This document shows positions 48,226 through 60,234 of a stretch of DNA of 64,000 nt, piece by piece. The position numbers and the translations under genes are program-made. The notes beneath the pieces are model-generated. The model saw only the letters and a list, made by a program, of their open reading frames with translations, made no database searches and was not told the origin of the DNA. The DNA comes from Bryum argenteum (taxonomy: Eukaryota; Streptophyta; Bryopsida; Bryales; Bryaceae), in NCBI GenBank assembly GCA_037043015.1, contig CM073327.1, forward strand, positions 17,156,727 to 17,220,726, given 5' to 3'. Each line of letters starts with the position of its first letter. The first letter of the stretch is position 1.

Positions 48226-48998
48226 GCTTTACACTATGGACCATGAAGATTGACCATAGCTGTCTAAAATCTTCAATTGGAGAGTGAACCGCTCTTGGTC
48301 CCATTTGGCTTTACACTACTTTGAAAAAAGGAGGATGACCACTAACTTTGAGATCCCCAAAGTATGCTAAATTTTCCATAGTGGATAATGTTTTCACAAT
48401 CTCCTTGATTATAGTTGACTCGAAGCAAATGCCTTGACCTAATTACAATGAAGGAGACCATGAGGCTCAAAAATCATTGATTGACTAGTGTCCAATTACT
48501 TAAAAGAGAAAGGAGGAAATAGGAGAGGGTAAAAGAGAGAATGATGGGGGTTTATGTTAAAAAATTAGCTTAAACTTGTCCTGGTCCAAATCCTCTTTAT
48601 ACTACAAGAGTGACCAAGTCACTCAGAAATCCTTATATGATTTATCATAGTCACAAACTTTTGGCCAAGAGCTATGACCATGAAAATGATTTTCATTTTC
48701 GTGATCATGATTTTTTCATTGCAATAGGTATATTGGTAGCATTTCCACCTCAAAGTGAAAATGATGAAATTTTGCAGTTTGTTTTTGATATTAATATGTT
48801 ATGATCTCCCGATCTATAAGGCCTCATGACTCAAATTTTGGTCCACATGATCTTCGATAAGTCTATTACAAGTTTGTACGGTTGAGATCTTCATAGCTTC
48901 TCTGGATTTTCATCTATGACGATTTCTATGAAAATGTGCTTTTCTACTAAAAATAGGCTCGGGCGTTTAGGGGATCATACAGTGTAAAGGGACCTAAC
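48226..48998 (-). mobile_element. MITE related to 1151-1671, with nested insertion
   Basis: GCTTTACACTATGGACCATG at the left and CAGTGTAAAGGGACC at the right are the inverted ends of the same family as 1151-1671, here reversed. Internal landmarks (AGTGTCCAATTACTT; GAGTGACCAAGTCACTC) match in reverse order. A piece of the 617-bp repeat family occupies about 48706-48977, apparently inserted near one end. Confidence 0.65.
48706..48977 (+). repeat. Fragment of the 617-bp repeat family inside a MITE
   Basis: TTTTTTCATTGCAATAGGTA, CAAAGTGAAAATGATGAAAT, AAGGCCTCATGACTCAAATT and GGCGTTTAGGGGATC follow the order of the right half of 4776-5392, with moderate divergence. Confidence 0.65.
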
Positions 48999-49658
48999 TT
49001 TTCCACCAAAATAATAAGTCACACAATACCATTAAATTCAAACAGTGGGGGTTAGTTGATTCATTAAAATTTCCTGCCAAACTTGAACGTTGCTCAGTAT
49101 TTGACAGAGAATCCATTCAAGACTCGGCTCATTATTTAGCATTATCATATGGTGATGTGTTAGAATATGATATAAGAGGTTCATATAATTGTAACAATAT
49201 TCAAATTGGGATTTTAAGTGAGATTTAAAAAGAAAGCCCTTGAAACTTATTAAATGTTTGGAAAAGAAATATGGATAGTAAATGAATAATCTCAGTTTGA
49301 TAAATGATTGAGATGTGCATATTTGAGAATAAATTGAATATTCACATAGGTACATACCTATATGCTTGATTTTAGACTGAATTATTGCCACTGTCAATGT
49401 TCTTTTACTATCTTCTCATAATAAAGCAATAAAAGTAATCCAAGTTTCTAGATTCTGTGGTGACAAAGATATAGAGTATATTCCATATCTATGATGGTCA
49501 TGATGGTAGTTCAATTGTCAAACACCAATGTTTGTTGTTACAGATGTTGGGGTTGCAACATATGCTGAAGTTGTTACTTCTTAATTCTAGTGTAAAAATG
49601 GATTGATTGGTGATAACAAAAAGAGTTTACTTAGAATGATAAAAGACAAGTATAATTG
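48999..49658. other. Intergenic DNA, no gene recognised
   Basis: AT-rich, mostly the 3' flank of the second reductase gene. Nothing recognised. Confidence 0.4.
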
Positions 49659-52600
49659 TCAAATGAAAGGAGGGAGGATCACCCATCTTTGAGGATACTT
49701 CTTACGTCCATCTTGGCCATCAAACATCTGCAAAGTGCAACAAATTGTTTTATGCAACACCATCAAACAAAAGCAACTTTCTTATACATCCATTCTAGTG
49801 TGACACATTCTGGCCCTTTTGAACAAAAAAATCACCTACAAACTAAAATTCAAAATATATAAAAATGAATGATCAATAATTTGTAAATTGTAAAAATTAA
49901 GTTTATCAAAGGCTTACAAACTTATTAACTTATTCGTTTGCATGTGACAATATTAACTAGTCATCGAATATTCTTTAGAATTTGCAGCAAGTTCTACGTA
50001 TAGAGATTCTCCATGTGTCATTTGTCAAAATTAGATTCTTCATGTGTCATTTGTCAAAATTAGATTCTTCATGTGTCATTTGTTGAAATTCAAGAACCAC
50101 TCAATCTAACTTGTCACATTACATTAACTTGCTCAATATAAAAGTACCCCATTGACATGAGAATTGTAACTCGTGAACTTCCATAGAATTTAAAAGATTC
50201 CAATAGAAAAATTCTAAAGAACAAAGTTACAGAAATATTCCATCATGACATATATATCACTATTCATGAAGTTATTGAAAGAAAGATTCATTGTTTAAGG
50301 ATTCATCTCTTCATGAGACATTGAATTGCTTAAATCTCAGATATTTAGATACGAAGAAGTTTCTTCTTATCATTCACAAAGAAACTAACATTGATTACTT
50401 GAAAAATTTAGGTGAGCATGCTTCATCAAGCAACCATCACTCCGAAAGCACCTTCTTTCACGATTCAAAACACAAACAAGGTCCGACTGGAGTTCCGACA
50501 TCCAACAATCGAAACATCACTCTCCGAATGTCACAAAAAACTCTAAGAGCGATAGACATGCACAGAGAAAAAGCAACCTCAGCACAACACAAAGCAACAA
50601 GTTAGGGATACAATAAGCCATACCTTCTTCAAGCGCCGATGCTTCTGAACAGCCCAAACCGTCATGATATAAGTCGCCGCCGTCAGAAACAGATACCCGG
50701 CGACAGTTTGCGTGGCAATATTAAACCCAACCCACTGCAGAATCTCGGTACTGTAATTCGCGCAAGTCACCCACTCAAACAAGAATCCCTGCGGAATCTG
50801 GTACCCGCTCTTCCCACCCTCTCTCAACCCTCGCAACAGCACATGACAATACAAATTACAAATCTGAGCAACCACCGACACCGCAATCCCCAGTTTCATC
50901 TGCCCATCGCTCACAGGCCGGTAACTCGGATGATTCACGAAGTAGCCAATGCATCCCGCGAATGCCCAGTAGTAGATGCAGTTCCGGTACACATTCGCGA
51001 GCGGGGAGCTTGCGTGGGAGAATCTGTGCACGAAGAACGTTTCGAACTCGCGTTTGAGGTAGTGGAAGCTCCAGAGGTAGAGGGCGTAGGTTTGGATTGG
51101 GTAAGTGAAAGTGCGCTCTGGGAGGGAGAATTTGTTGTAGATTTGAGGGTAGTAGTAGAAGAGAGGGTAGATTAGTAAGGGCCCCAGATACTCCATGAAG
51201 AAGAGAGTCTCGTAGGAGACTTGGGGTCCGAGGTCTTTGAAGACTACTTGAGGCCGGTCTGTTGTTGTGAAACAGTCCTTTAGTTTCTTTGTGTTCTCGA
51301 GTGGAGGTGCTCGCGGGTGCCCTGGTTGTTGCGGGAGTGTTATTCTTTGCCTGTCTGGGTAGAATTTGCTGTCTGCATCAATGGAACATCAAGTTAGAGA
51401 GAGGTCAGATCTATCTATTGTCGAGTAACATTGATTGTGTTCACTACCAAGAAAATCATGGTGTTTATGACTATTTGTTTGTGAATTGTCTGGAGTTTCA
51501 GATAGTTGGTTTTTGACTACAAACACTCAGAAGAGATGGTAGGAAACATGATTATGGTATTCATTTAGTGGTTTGTTTAAGGAAGTAAAGTATGTTGACA
51601 TCCTGAACTTAGTTGAATTGGTATTATTTTGAGTGCGTTCATACGTGTCATAGAGTATGAAGTCGCATAGAGTGCAAGGGATAATGCTATTTTCATGCAA
51701 AGTTTTAAGCATTTATATACTTTATCGTGCCATAGGGAGATAGTCTAGCCTAGTCCACATATTCTTGAATCTAACATCTTCTTTCTTATGCCATTTAGCA
51801 TCTTCAATTATCCGTGTTTAGAGGGGGAATTGGAATCAACGTTTTGATGAGTGGTTCACTATGGGGAAGTGGTGTGATGAAAGGAATAAAAGAGGTGCAT
51901 TTTGATGGAGATATTGAATGAAGGAAAGGAAAAGTGCTATAGATTGTGTAGGTTATGAAAAGGGTGAGGAGGTTGAGATTTGGTACAACCAATCTTGTTC
52001 CACACAAATATATAAAAATAACATATGAAGTATTTATTCACAAAGTTGAGGTTCTTTGAGTTGACATGTGTTGATAAAATGGTTTGCTCTCAAATGTGAG
52101 AAGTATTCAACTGGTTCTAAACCTCCAAAGCTCACACAAAACTTGTGAAATTTTTAATGAATGATTGTAAACCTCAAGGAAAGTTTATCAAGGGATACTT
52201 CATAGTGTACAACTCCTTTATAATTACCTCTCAATCAAGGCACAGAAATGAAAAACCTTCACAAATGTGACACTTTTGCTATACTCACTCATAAGACATT
52301 TTGATATAATATGATTTTGGTTGCCTCGCACTTTACTCTATGTAATAGTATTTGCATCAATCTCAGGTTGTATACTCTCATATCCCTATGTCTCTACACA
52401 AGGAAGACTCTTTTTTATGATGAAGATATTCTAAAATGCTCTCAATGGTTTGAACTGTCATGCAAGACAAGAATTACTTTCAAGAAGTTTTGTATTACTT
52501 GGATCTGTACCTATAATTACTTTGATTTTCTTCATTCAAGAATTTAAAGCATAACTTAGTACATTCCAGAGACGATCACAAAAGTGTAATTGGCATGATA

Positions 52601-53042
52601 CTTACTACGTCTTTGAATAGCCTTCTTCAAATCCGCAAAAGTTCCCTGAAACGCATCAACGGTTTATTCAACTTAAAACTCAAGATTCGTTACATTGAAA
52701 ATGCTCAAGAATTTGAGCTTTCACCATTTCTCATGCACAAAGTCTTGATATAACGAATTCCCATTCAAATCCACAAAGATGTCGAAGTTACCATCCTTGA
52801 TCCAATCAATCCAAGTTCCAACCCTAATATATCATTAATTCCTCATTCCGAGAACACTACACTGAATTCATTGTGAAGAAACTCCGAGGTGCAGTGAATT
52901 TAAAAAATCAACAGCATGCAATGTATTCATCAAGATTCGTAGCTTTTTAACTTACTTCTTCCGGAACTTCAACACCTCCTTTGAAAATCTCCTTCCCATT
53001 TCGACCAACAACTTGAATGCGCATAGACCTTTCAGTCCTCAT
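49659..53042 (-). CDS. ECR: Very-long-chain enoyl-CoA reductase, copy 2
   Basis: Exons (minus): 53042-52956, 52645-52606, 51372-50624, 49727-49659; 87, 40, 749 and 69 bases, exactly the exon lengths of copy 1, giving 314 residues. The same ubiquitin-like N-terminus ([17 protein letters not shown]) and membrane reductase domain are present ([55 protein letters not shown]). Tyr249 is conserved, and the end is [12 protein letters not shown]. It lies in the same orientation as copy 1, about 3.8 kb away, so the two are probably a tandem duplicate pair; the proteins differ at many positions, so the duplication is not recent. Exon 3 has relatively high GC compared with its introns. Confidence 0.93.
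50004..50090. repeat. Three tandem 29-bp units in intron 3 of reductase copy 2
   Basis: The unit AGATTCTTCATGTGTCATTT + GTCAAAATT occurs three times head to tail, with two or three base differences. Confidence 0.8.
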
Positions 53043-54599
53043 CTCAAAAAGAAGAATTGAGTGGGAGAATTCTGAGTTCAGGAGGTGGACAAACTACAAT
53101 TGTGTGTTTCAGAGGAATGAAGTAACATCAATGATGCTGTTATGATCTTCAGGTATATATACAAGGATAGGTCAAATGAACTCTTCATTCATGTTGACTC
53201 CTAAATATTAGAGTTGGAGTTTTTCTTCTATCATCTACATCTGCAAATTCAGAGATGTAATTGTGTCACCTTCTGAACAATTGAATAATATTGCTGAGGA
53301 TTTGGACGTGCGTGTGTTCATGCTAAGTTGATATAGTACATGTATCTTGTTTTTGGATAAAATTTGCACTATATATTATTCTTATGTGAAAGTCACCAAA
53401 ATTGTGTATATTCTATCCAATTTATTTTCTAATTTATTCCTCTAAAGACAAATGAGTGTTTTCCTTCCTTTGAGATACATGTTACATTTCTTGATCGAAT
53501 GATTGGTTATAGGTGCCTCTACCTGGAGCAACGATCGTCTCCAGTGTTTCGACAGTATCGGGAAGTTGTGCTGAATTGGATGAATGACTCTGTGGATTAG
53601 ATTTTTCGTTACCAAATTCCGACGAATTTAATCCAGATTCCCTTGTTTAAAGGGAGGTGTTCATCAGCCCCAGTGCGGCACTGCAGCTACCTTCTGGAAG
53701 AATTCCCTTGATTCGGAGCTCGTGAGCCGCCAGAGGGGAAGGAGCACTTCCTCCTAAATTTAGCTATGGAGAGTCAGACTCCAATCATCTGTGCAGCACG
53801 TTTTCTCACACAGGAGGAGAAGCATCCCGCAGAAGCAGGTTTCGAGTCGATAACACGACTGATTCCCGAAAACATAGTCGCTACAGTCTTCAAGTTTATT
53901 AGGAGCAAGGACAAGCATATTTCGCGTGATCCACGACTTTTCCTTCTATGAACCATGTGCAATGTTGAATTATTCTCGCACATCCAGTCAGTTTCGTCAC
54001 ATGGCGAATCGTTCCGCAGCAGTGCCGCCGGGAGTTTCCTCTACAAGAAGCTCACGCGCTCACGTTGTAGAGTCTTCTGGAGTGATCGAGAAGCGCGCAC
54101 CGGTCTCAGTGCCATATCACGGTGCATTGCCTTCTCAGGTATTGTATGAGAATTGTGCATTTCGTGCCAAAAGCTAGTTTTTAGGTAGAAGAGGAAAGGG
54201 ATTTGTATCGAACAGCTGAGTTTGTTGATGTGAAGAGCTTCTTCTTGATCAGGTATGTTATTTGAATCGGTATCTTGCGTTTTTTATGTGGAAGATTTTC
54301 TTGAAAATGACCTCTGGCTATGAGATTGGGAAGGGAAGTGATGTTTTCATGATTTGGATTATGCATTATGGAAATCGGTCCATTTAATGTTCGAAATTAT
54401 TCTTCGCGGGAAAGTCAGACTAAGAAAGAAGTTCTTTGCATAGGATGGCTCCTGTCGGTAGGAGATGATGAGTACTATGGTAGATTCATGTATGTGCTTG
54501 GAAGTGTTTTAAGAGTTTACAGTATCTGAAGGGAGGTGAGAAGAAGTTGTGGATATCGTTCGATCTAACATGGAAGAGTTTTTGAAATATGAGCGCAGG
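53043..54599 (+). promoter_or_regulatory. Divergent upstream region; 5' UTR of DUF2235 gene A
   Basis: Lies between the start of the minus-strand reductase and the start of the plus-strand hydrolase. The part from about 53500 is less AT-rich and contains short open frames (53766-53951, 53926-54177) without recognised domains; these may be 5' UTR exons. The hydrolase start is preceded by GCGCAG|GATG, a likely 3' splice site. Confidence 0.4.
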
Positions 54600-55838
54600 A
54601 TGTCGCAGCATCGTCGTCTGGTGTTATTGTTCGATGGAACGTGGGATGAAAAGGATGATTGGACGAATGTCGCACGAATGGCTGAGGCGATTGATAGCGT
54701 CCCCGACAATGAGGTTGAGGAAGCTCAAAAGTCTGACGTCGAGCCGAAGCCCGTGCAGCTGGTGAAGTACTTGGCCGGAGTTGGAACGGCGTGGTTTGGC
54801 AAGCTTATAGGCGGCACGTTTGGCTACGGCCTGTCGGAAATCATACAAGAAGGATATCTCTGGTTGTCGAATCAGTACCTCCCAGGCGACGAGATTTTCG
54901 TGTTCGGGTTCAGTCGGGGGGCCTATTCCGCACGCAGTCTCGTCTCGCTTGTGCATAGGTCCGGCGGCGTGCTAAAGAGGAGATCAGACAATCAGCCACG
55001 AGTTCCCAACGATCCGATTTTGCAAGAAGCATATGGTCTCTACCGCGGCTACTCAGAGACGACCGACGGTGCAAATGCAGCCTACCACAAGAAACTGAAA
55101 GATTTTGGCGATAAGAACTGCGTAAAAGGGGTTCGGGTGCGAATGCTTGGGGTTTGGGACACAGTTGGATCTCTCGGCGTGCCCGAAACCGCATTCAAGA
55201 GCACGAACCCCTTGGTGGGGCCATTCTTGCATCTGGTAGGCAGCACCTCGCCTTTGAACCGATCGCATTACCAGTTTCACGGCCAAGGTCTCCCCTGCAT
55301 TGTAGACGAGGCCTACCACGCCCTCGCGATTGACGAGCACCGTGAGGACTTTAAGGCAACACTGTGGGACGCGCGGACACCCGATAACAAGGTCGTCGAA
55401 CAGTGCTGGTTTGCCGGGAGCCACGGTAACTGCGGAGGCGGTATTAAAGAAGATGATGTGTGGCAGCTTGGTTACGAATGGATGCAGAACAACGCTATGG
55501 CGTGTGGGCTCCGATTCAAGTGGCTCTATAAAGCCGAAGACCAGTGGCCGAGCTGGCGGACGGCACCGTGGGATTCGTACCATAAATTCGTAAATGGTGC
55601 GTATGCGCTCGCCAAGAAGCCGATTGACCGCGAGATCGGTACCACCGGGGCGGAGTCGCTGCACGCTTCCGTGAAGCTCCGCATCGAGAATAACCCGAAG
55701 TATCAACCGAAGAATCTGGCTGTTCCAAATCAGGAGAAGAAGTTCCGCACTGAAATTCCGCTAGTTCCGTTGCCGGTGAACATTTGTAGCTGTAAGAAGT
55801 ATAACAACGCGACAGCTACCGACTCTGCTACCAAGTGA
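54600..55838 (+). CDS. DUF2235 alpha/beta-hydrolase, copy A
   Basis: 412 residues from the ATG at 54600, chosen because AG|GATG here has an exact counterpart at the start of copy B. The N-terminal LVLLFDGTWDE is the DUF2235 signature. GFSRGAYSARSL contains the nucleophile S105; GVWDTVGSLG holds D187; EAYHALAIDEHREDF is conserved. The His motif reads SHGNCGGG (H275), with N277 where the family usually has Asp. DUF2235 is related to the bacterial Tle1 phospholipases and is common in fungi and bacteria; in plants its role is not established. No signal peptide. It is tail-to-tail with the acidic-tailed gene at 56679-58221. Confidence 0.88.
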   Translation: MSQHRRLVLLFDGTWDEKDDWTNVARMAEAIDSVPDNEVEEAQKSDVEPKPVQLVKYLAGVGTAWFGKLIGGTFGYGLSEIIQEGYLWLSNQYLPGDEIFVFGFSRGAYSARSLVSLVHRSGGVLKRRSDNQPRVPNDPILQEAYGLYRGYSETTDGANAAYHKKLKDFGDKNCVKGVRVRMLGVWDTVGSLGVPETAFKSTNPLVGPFLHLVGSTSPLNRSHYQFHGQGLPCIVDEAYHALAIDEHREDFKATLWDARTPDNKVVEQCWFAGSHGNCGGGIKEDDVWQLGYEWMQNNAMACGLRFKWLYKAEDQWPSWRTAPWDSYHKFVNGAYALAKKPIDREIGTTGAESLHASVKLRIENNPKYQPKNLAVPNQEKKFRTEIPLVPLPVNICSCKKYNNATATDSATK

Positions 55839-56678
55839 ACTCATCTCGTATCAAACCTCCAGCTGGTTCCATGATCGAGCTTCCTCGATCATTTGTAAGG
55901 TCCATTAACTTCTGTATGTATGCTCAAACTCCTCGCCTAGAGACTTCAATAAACCTTCTCTACGATTGTTGACTCCCGTGGCCTGATGCACTGCAAATTG
56001 CGTTGTCTTTCCCTCAACATTACCTCCAGCTGATGGATTTGATAAGTTTCTGTCCTGAAGCTGCTCTTATTTGGTCTCCTTCTGTGTACAATTGCGGATT
56101 TTCGTTTCTTCCCGGGAACATGCGCACAATTTTAGTGGAATTGTTAGAATTGTGACAACTTATGTTTCCAGGATGGATGTTAAGAAAGCGACGTAAAGTC
56201 ACTGCCGCATCAGCAGGAATCATCGTAAGTTAAATCGGTTCATTCACCGGATCACCAATCCATTCGGAATCCGAATTTGTATCTACAAAGTTCAATGCAA
56301 GGTAGATCTCGCTACCCATGTGGTAGAGACGTATTCCAGTGAACTCTCTCCATGTACTGTACACCATTTTGAGTTCAATCATTTGCACTCGCTGAATGCC
56401 ACGTTTGAGATTTTCTTAAGCTATTCATGAGTTCGATCCAAACTTTCCCCAATATCAGCAAATGAGCAAAGTACTATGATCAAAATTTCTGATTATGTCC
56501 CTAGGCATTCAGATCTGTTGACACATGCCACTTATTGACTAAAATGCAGATTGGGCTACTGTGTTGCAGGCTTCTAGCAAAGACTGCAGTGTACCTATCA
56601 TCACGAATCAACACCACCAAAAACACTGAAAATGGAGAAGGATGGAGTATCTTCAGGTATCAACCTCGTGCTTGCGAA
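55839..56678. other. Intergenic DNA between converging genes
   Basis: 3' flanks of the DUF2235 gene A and of the minus-strand unknown gene. No other gene supported. Confidence 0.5.
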
Positions 56679-58221
56679 TTACAAACCGGTTCTGTCGTCA
56701 ATGAAGGGGTTGTCATCAACAAATCCGTCATCTCCGAAGTCGTTTACATCTGCAGGATCATCTTTGAGTACTTCAACCTGAAATCGCCACTGAACGATGA
56801 GAAGCATACGACCATCACTTCGGCTATCACGAAAACGTAAGCAAAGCAATTGTTGATCGTAGCATTTTTGCGGTTCAAAGCTCGATTTCGGGTTTCGAAT
56901 AGCAACTCAAGCTCTGATGTTCCCATGTTACAAGTCTACACGAGGAATGAGGAAGGTTACCGCGGTGTCGCCATATCTGAGATGTGGGCATTCGAGATCA
57001 CAATAGACACCGTCGTACACGAAGCCAACAAGCTCGTCGTTCTGAAACGCCATCCATCCCAGCTCGTTATCGGTAGCGTCGATGCAAAGGTTCACACCGA
57101 AGGCAGAAGAACTCGAGGGATACTGAAACAGCTGATTCCTGCGGTCCAGCTTGACGCCTTGCTTGAGGGAGCGCAGGAGATGAGGAAACCCTAACGCGTC
57201 CACCATCATGAACCTGTTGGTAACGAGGGATTCGAAATACTCGTCCTCCTCGTCTTTGTCCTCCACGTCCTCGACTTTGACGTCCTTGTCCTTGGCGTCC
57301 GCGTTCTCCTTGTGGAGAATCTGCATGAGGAGGCCCTCCCCTCTAGGGCAGCCCCAGCGTGCCCAGTCGTAGCGATTCACGTAGACAATCTCGCGATCCG
57401 GGTGATTGTTGGTGAGGGAAACACCCACCATACCCGCGCGGCGCAGGATGTCGGCCCCGTCGACGTCCACATGGTGACACACAAATCCAAGTGGTTCCTT
57501 ATTGCCGCCATATCCCACGTCCACCACCTTCCAAATCCCCTTACGCGCTGGCGCTCGGTAGCGGAAGCCCTGCTGCAGAATGGTGCCGTTGATGGTGCGG
57601 GGGTGCGGCTTTGGGCCTAGCTTTGTGTCGACGTCCTTAGAAGCAAATCCGTCCAGAAGCGTGTGCAATTGGCCCCACAGCAGCACGCCCGTGGTGCACT
57701 CGAAAAACGCCGGCTTCTTCCATGTCCTTGATGGTTCGAGTTCACGGAACTTGCACGGCTCCACTGCTGCCGCTGTCGCCTCGATGGGCTTCGCTTGCGC
57801 TTTCAACTAAGAAACATCCCCATAAACAAAGATTGGCGAAGATAAATGCGAATGAAGAGTGGCGGGATTCATCACAACGAGGAGATCGGAACAAAAGACG
57901 ATACATTGATGAGCATTGCTAGTGTAAGACAAATGGCTTTAGTGTAAGACAAATGGCTTTGTAAGGTATCGGTGCATGTGTACTTGTTCAAGATTGATAT
58001 TGTCCGCTGCTATCGCTGCCGCCTCCTCCTCGAGGGCCCTCTCATGCGCTTCCAACTACGCAGCATCCCCAAAGATAGGCGAAGATAAATACGACTAAAG
58101 AGTCCCGGGATCACCATTCCGGAAGATCGAAACAAAAGACGATGCATTGCTAGTGTAAGAGAAATGGCTTTGAATGAAGGTGGCGATGCGTGTGTACCTG
58201 TTCAGAACTGAAATCGTTCAT
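56679..58221 (-). CDS. Unrecognised protein with acidic C-terminal tail
   Basis: Model (minus): 58221-58198 (MNDFSSEQ), 58055-57984 (LEAHERALEEEAAAIAADNI..), 57806-56940 and 56777-56679; all introns phase 0, 353 residues. The main exon contains IWKVVDVGYGGNKEPLGFVC, ADILRRAGMVGVSLTNNHPD, EIVYVNRYDWARWG, a Lys/Asp/Glu-rich linker (about 207-228), and IDATDNELGWMAFQNDELVG. The last exon is acidic (FGDDGFVDDNPFIDD). If the last intron is not used, the frame ends at 56928. No family is recognised and no signal peptide or membrane span is seen. Exon 2 and the start of exon 3, with their introns, look like duplicates of each other. A frameshifted relative lies at 58965-59395 in the opposite orientation. 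Confidence 0.65.
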
Positions 58222-58964
58222 CGCGCCCGGCGGTCGATCCAAGATCGGCACGCCACAGATTGACCCTAGCTTTCAGAATGTGATTCGAGCAACAATGTGA
58301 AACTGTACCATACAAACGAGCTCGATCCCCACAGGAATTTGCGGCGCTCGCTGACAAGTGGTTTGGCTCATTAACAGCAAAGCATACCATAGCCACCTCG
58401 ACTTTAAATCTGGTGGCTCATAAATAGTATCTTATTTCACGCGTGGCATTTGATGGGATCGATAGGTATCAACCTTTAAGTCAAAGCTCCAAGGACTGAG
58501 CGCCGAACTTTTACACCCTTTTATGTCCAAGAGGACAGTGACGTGAAGCATTCAAATCTTGTAGACTACCCTCAGGATCTCTCGTCGTCGGTAACGAAAT
58601 AATTTGAACTTGGTTCTGACGAAACGGAGTCTGCGGCGAATTCACATCGTTTTCGGAATTCTTTTGGGGTAGATATGCTTTTCGATGATTGCCGGGATTT
58701 TCAGTGACTAGCATTGTTTTGTAGCCGCGACGGTACCGATCTACCTACGGTGCTCTGATCGCCAGCCGCCGTGAGCCCTTCACATAGCCAAAAGGTATGT
58801 GTATGATCGTCGCATACCAATTACAATGCTCCTCAGGTCGATCGATCTAGTGGTTGATCGACTCTCTTTCTCGTCCTACCCGCGAGTTTGCTGCTCTACA
58901 TTTTCATTCAATTTCGCCGCGCTTTGTGATATGGGACTGATCGATTCGTAGTTTGCAGGGAAAG
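58222..58964. other. Axis of the inverted duplication
   Basis: Upstream region of the unknown gene, reaching to the start of its decayed inverted copy. No gene supported. Confidence 0.45.
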
Positions 58965-59395
58965 TGCGTGGGGGCCATAGGCATCAGCAGAGCCATTCTC
59001 GTGCAGCACGGGAGTGGACCAATTACAATCGCTTCCGGAGGGTTGCGTGGTCCAAGGACGTCGACACAAGCAGGGGGGCCGACATTCTGTGTTGCGGGGC
59101 TGTCGTAGGTCATCCTCTTCAACAGCCCCGATCACGACATTGTGTATGTTAATCGCTTCACACTGGCGCTCCAAGAGCCTCGTGACAAAAAAACATTAAT
59201 GACGAGGAAACTGGTGACCTACAAGCTCGTGCTGGTGAATACGTTACGGCATTCTCAGCTCAAGCAATTCCGCCAAGCTTATCCGGTGTGAATCACACGA
59301 TTCCGCATCGACGCAACCGAGTCTGAGTTAACATATCAGAATAACGAGCTTGTGTAACGGATTAGACATGAGGTCACCTCGGTAACCGCTCTCTT
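58965..59395 (+). pseudogene. Frameshifted relic of the acidic-tail gene
   Basis: In different plus-strand frames the segment encodes pieces of the 56679-58221 protein: KDVDTSRGADIL against HVDVDGADIL, FNSPDHDIVYVNRF against NNHPDREIVYVNRY, IDATESELTYQNNELV against IDATDNELGWMAFQNDELVG, and RHEVTSVTALLPR against RYGDTAVTFLIPR. The pieces are in the same order but separated by frameshifts, a stop and deletions. Orientation is opposite to the intact gene. Confidence 0.8.
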
Positions 59396-60234
59396 ACCTC
59401 GTCGTTCCGGTTTTCTATTTTCAAATTTTATCGTATGAAAATGAACATAATATATCACAAATGCTATGCTCATTTGAATATCGAGAGTGAAAATGTACCA
59501 AAGACATTTGTTATTCTACAGCACATTTTGATTGGTAAATTTGATTTGAGGTTTACTTAGATGGTCATACATATACTATCCAATTTTTTATAAACAACAT
59601 TACTTGTTGATTTTGATATAATGTGAATGAAGAGGAAAATATTTGTGTACATTATGATTTTTTATCACAAAAATCCTCATCATGAGGTGAACTTCTCTTC
59701 ACCAATGGACTTCACCGGTAGACTTCTCCTTTAGATGTTTAGACCAGAAGTGGTCGAGAATACCCAAGAAATATTTTACTCTCTTTACTTCTTCTCTGGC
59801 ACATTCACCATTTGCCTGATATAACCATGTCTTGGGCAAGCATTCTTCATCGAATAGTAAACTTCTGCACCATAGCGTAACCTCAAAAACCATTGTAGAG
59901 CTTCCAACCCCAAAAACCATCCCACATCTCGTAGCCCTGTAATCCTCCAACCTCGAATAGCAACCGTAGTCATTGCTAGAATGCAATGCTCCAAGAATCG
60001 CAACATATTCAAACCCAAGATTTACAAACAGTTTATTATAGTGTTCGACTTATGTACAAAGAGCCATCACCCGATTGAATCTGAGGACAGTGCCTAACAA
60101 ATGCTGTAGATGATACCTGCAAGTGCTAGAAGATGAAATCGAGAACTGCGAAATGAGATTGTCTACTTTCCAGTTATGAAGTATTGACATGGCCTAATAC
60201 GACCAAAAGATTGACAGGTTTGGTTGATTTTTGA
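59396..60234. other. Intergenic DNA, no gene recognised
   Basis: AT-rich at 59400-59690. The rest is the 3' flank of the minus-strand DUF2235 copy B. The frames at 59699-60018 show no known domain. Confidence 0.4.
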
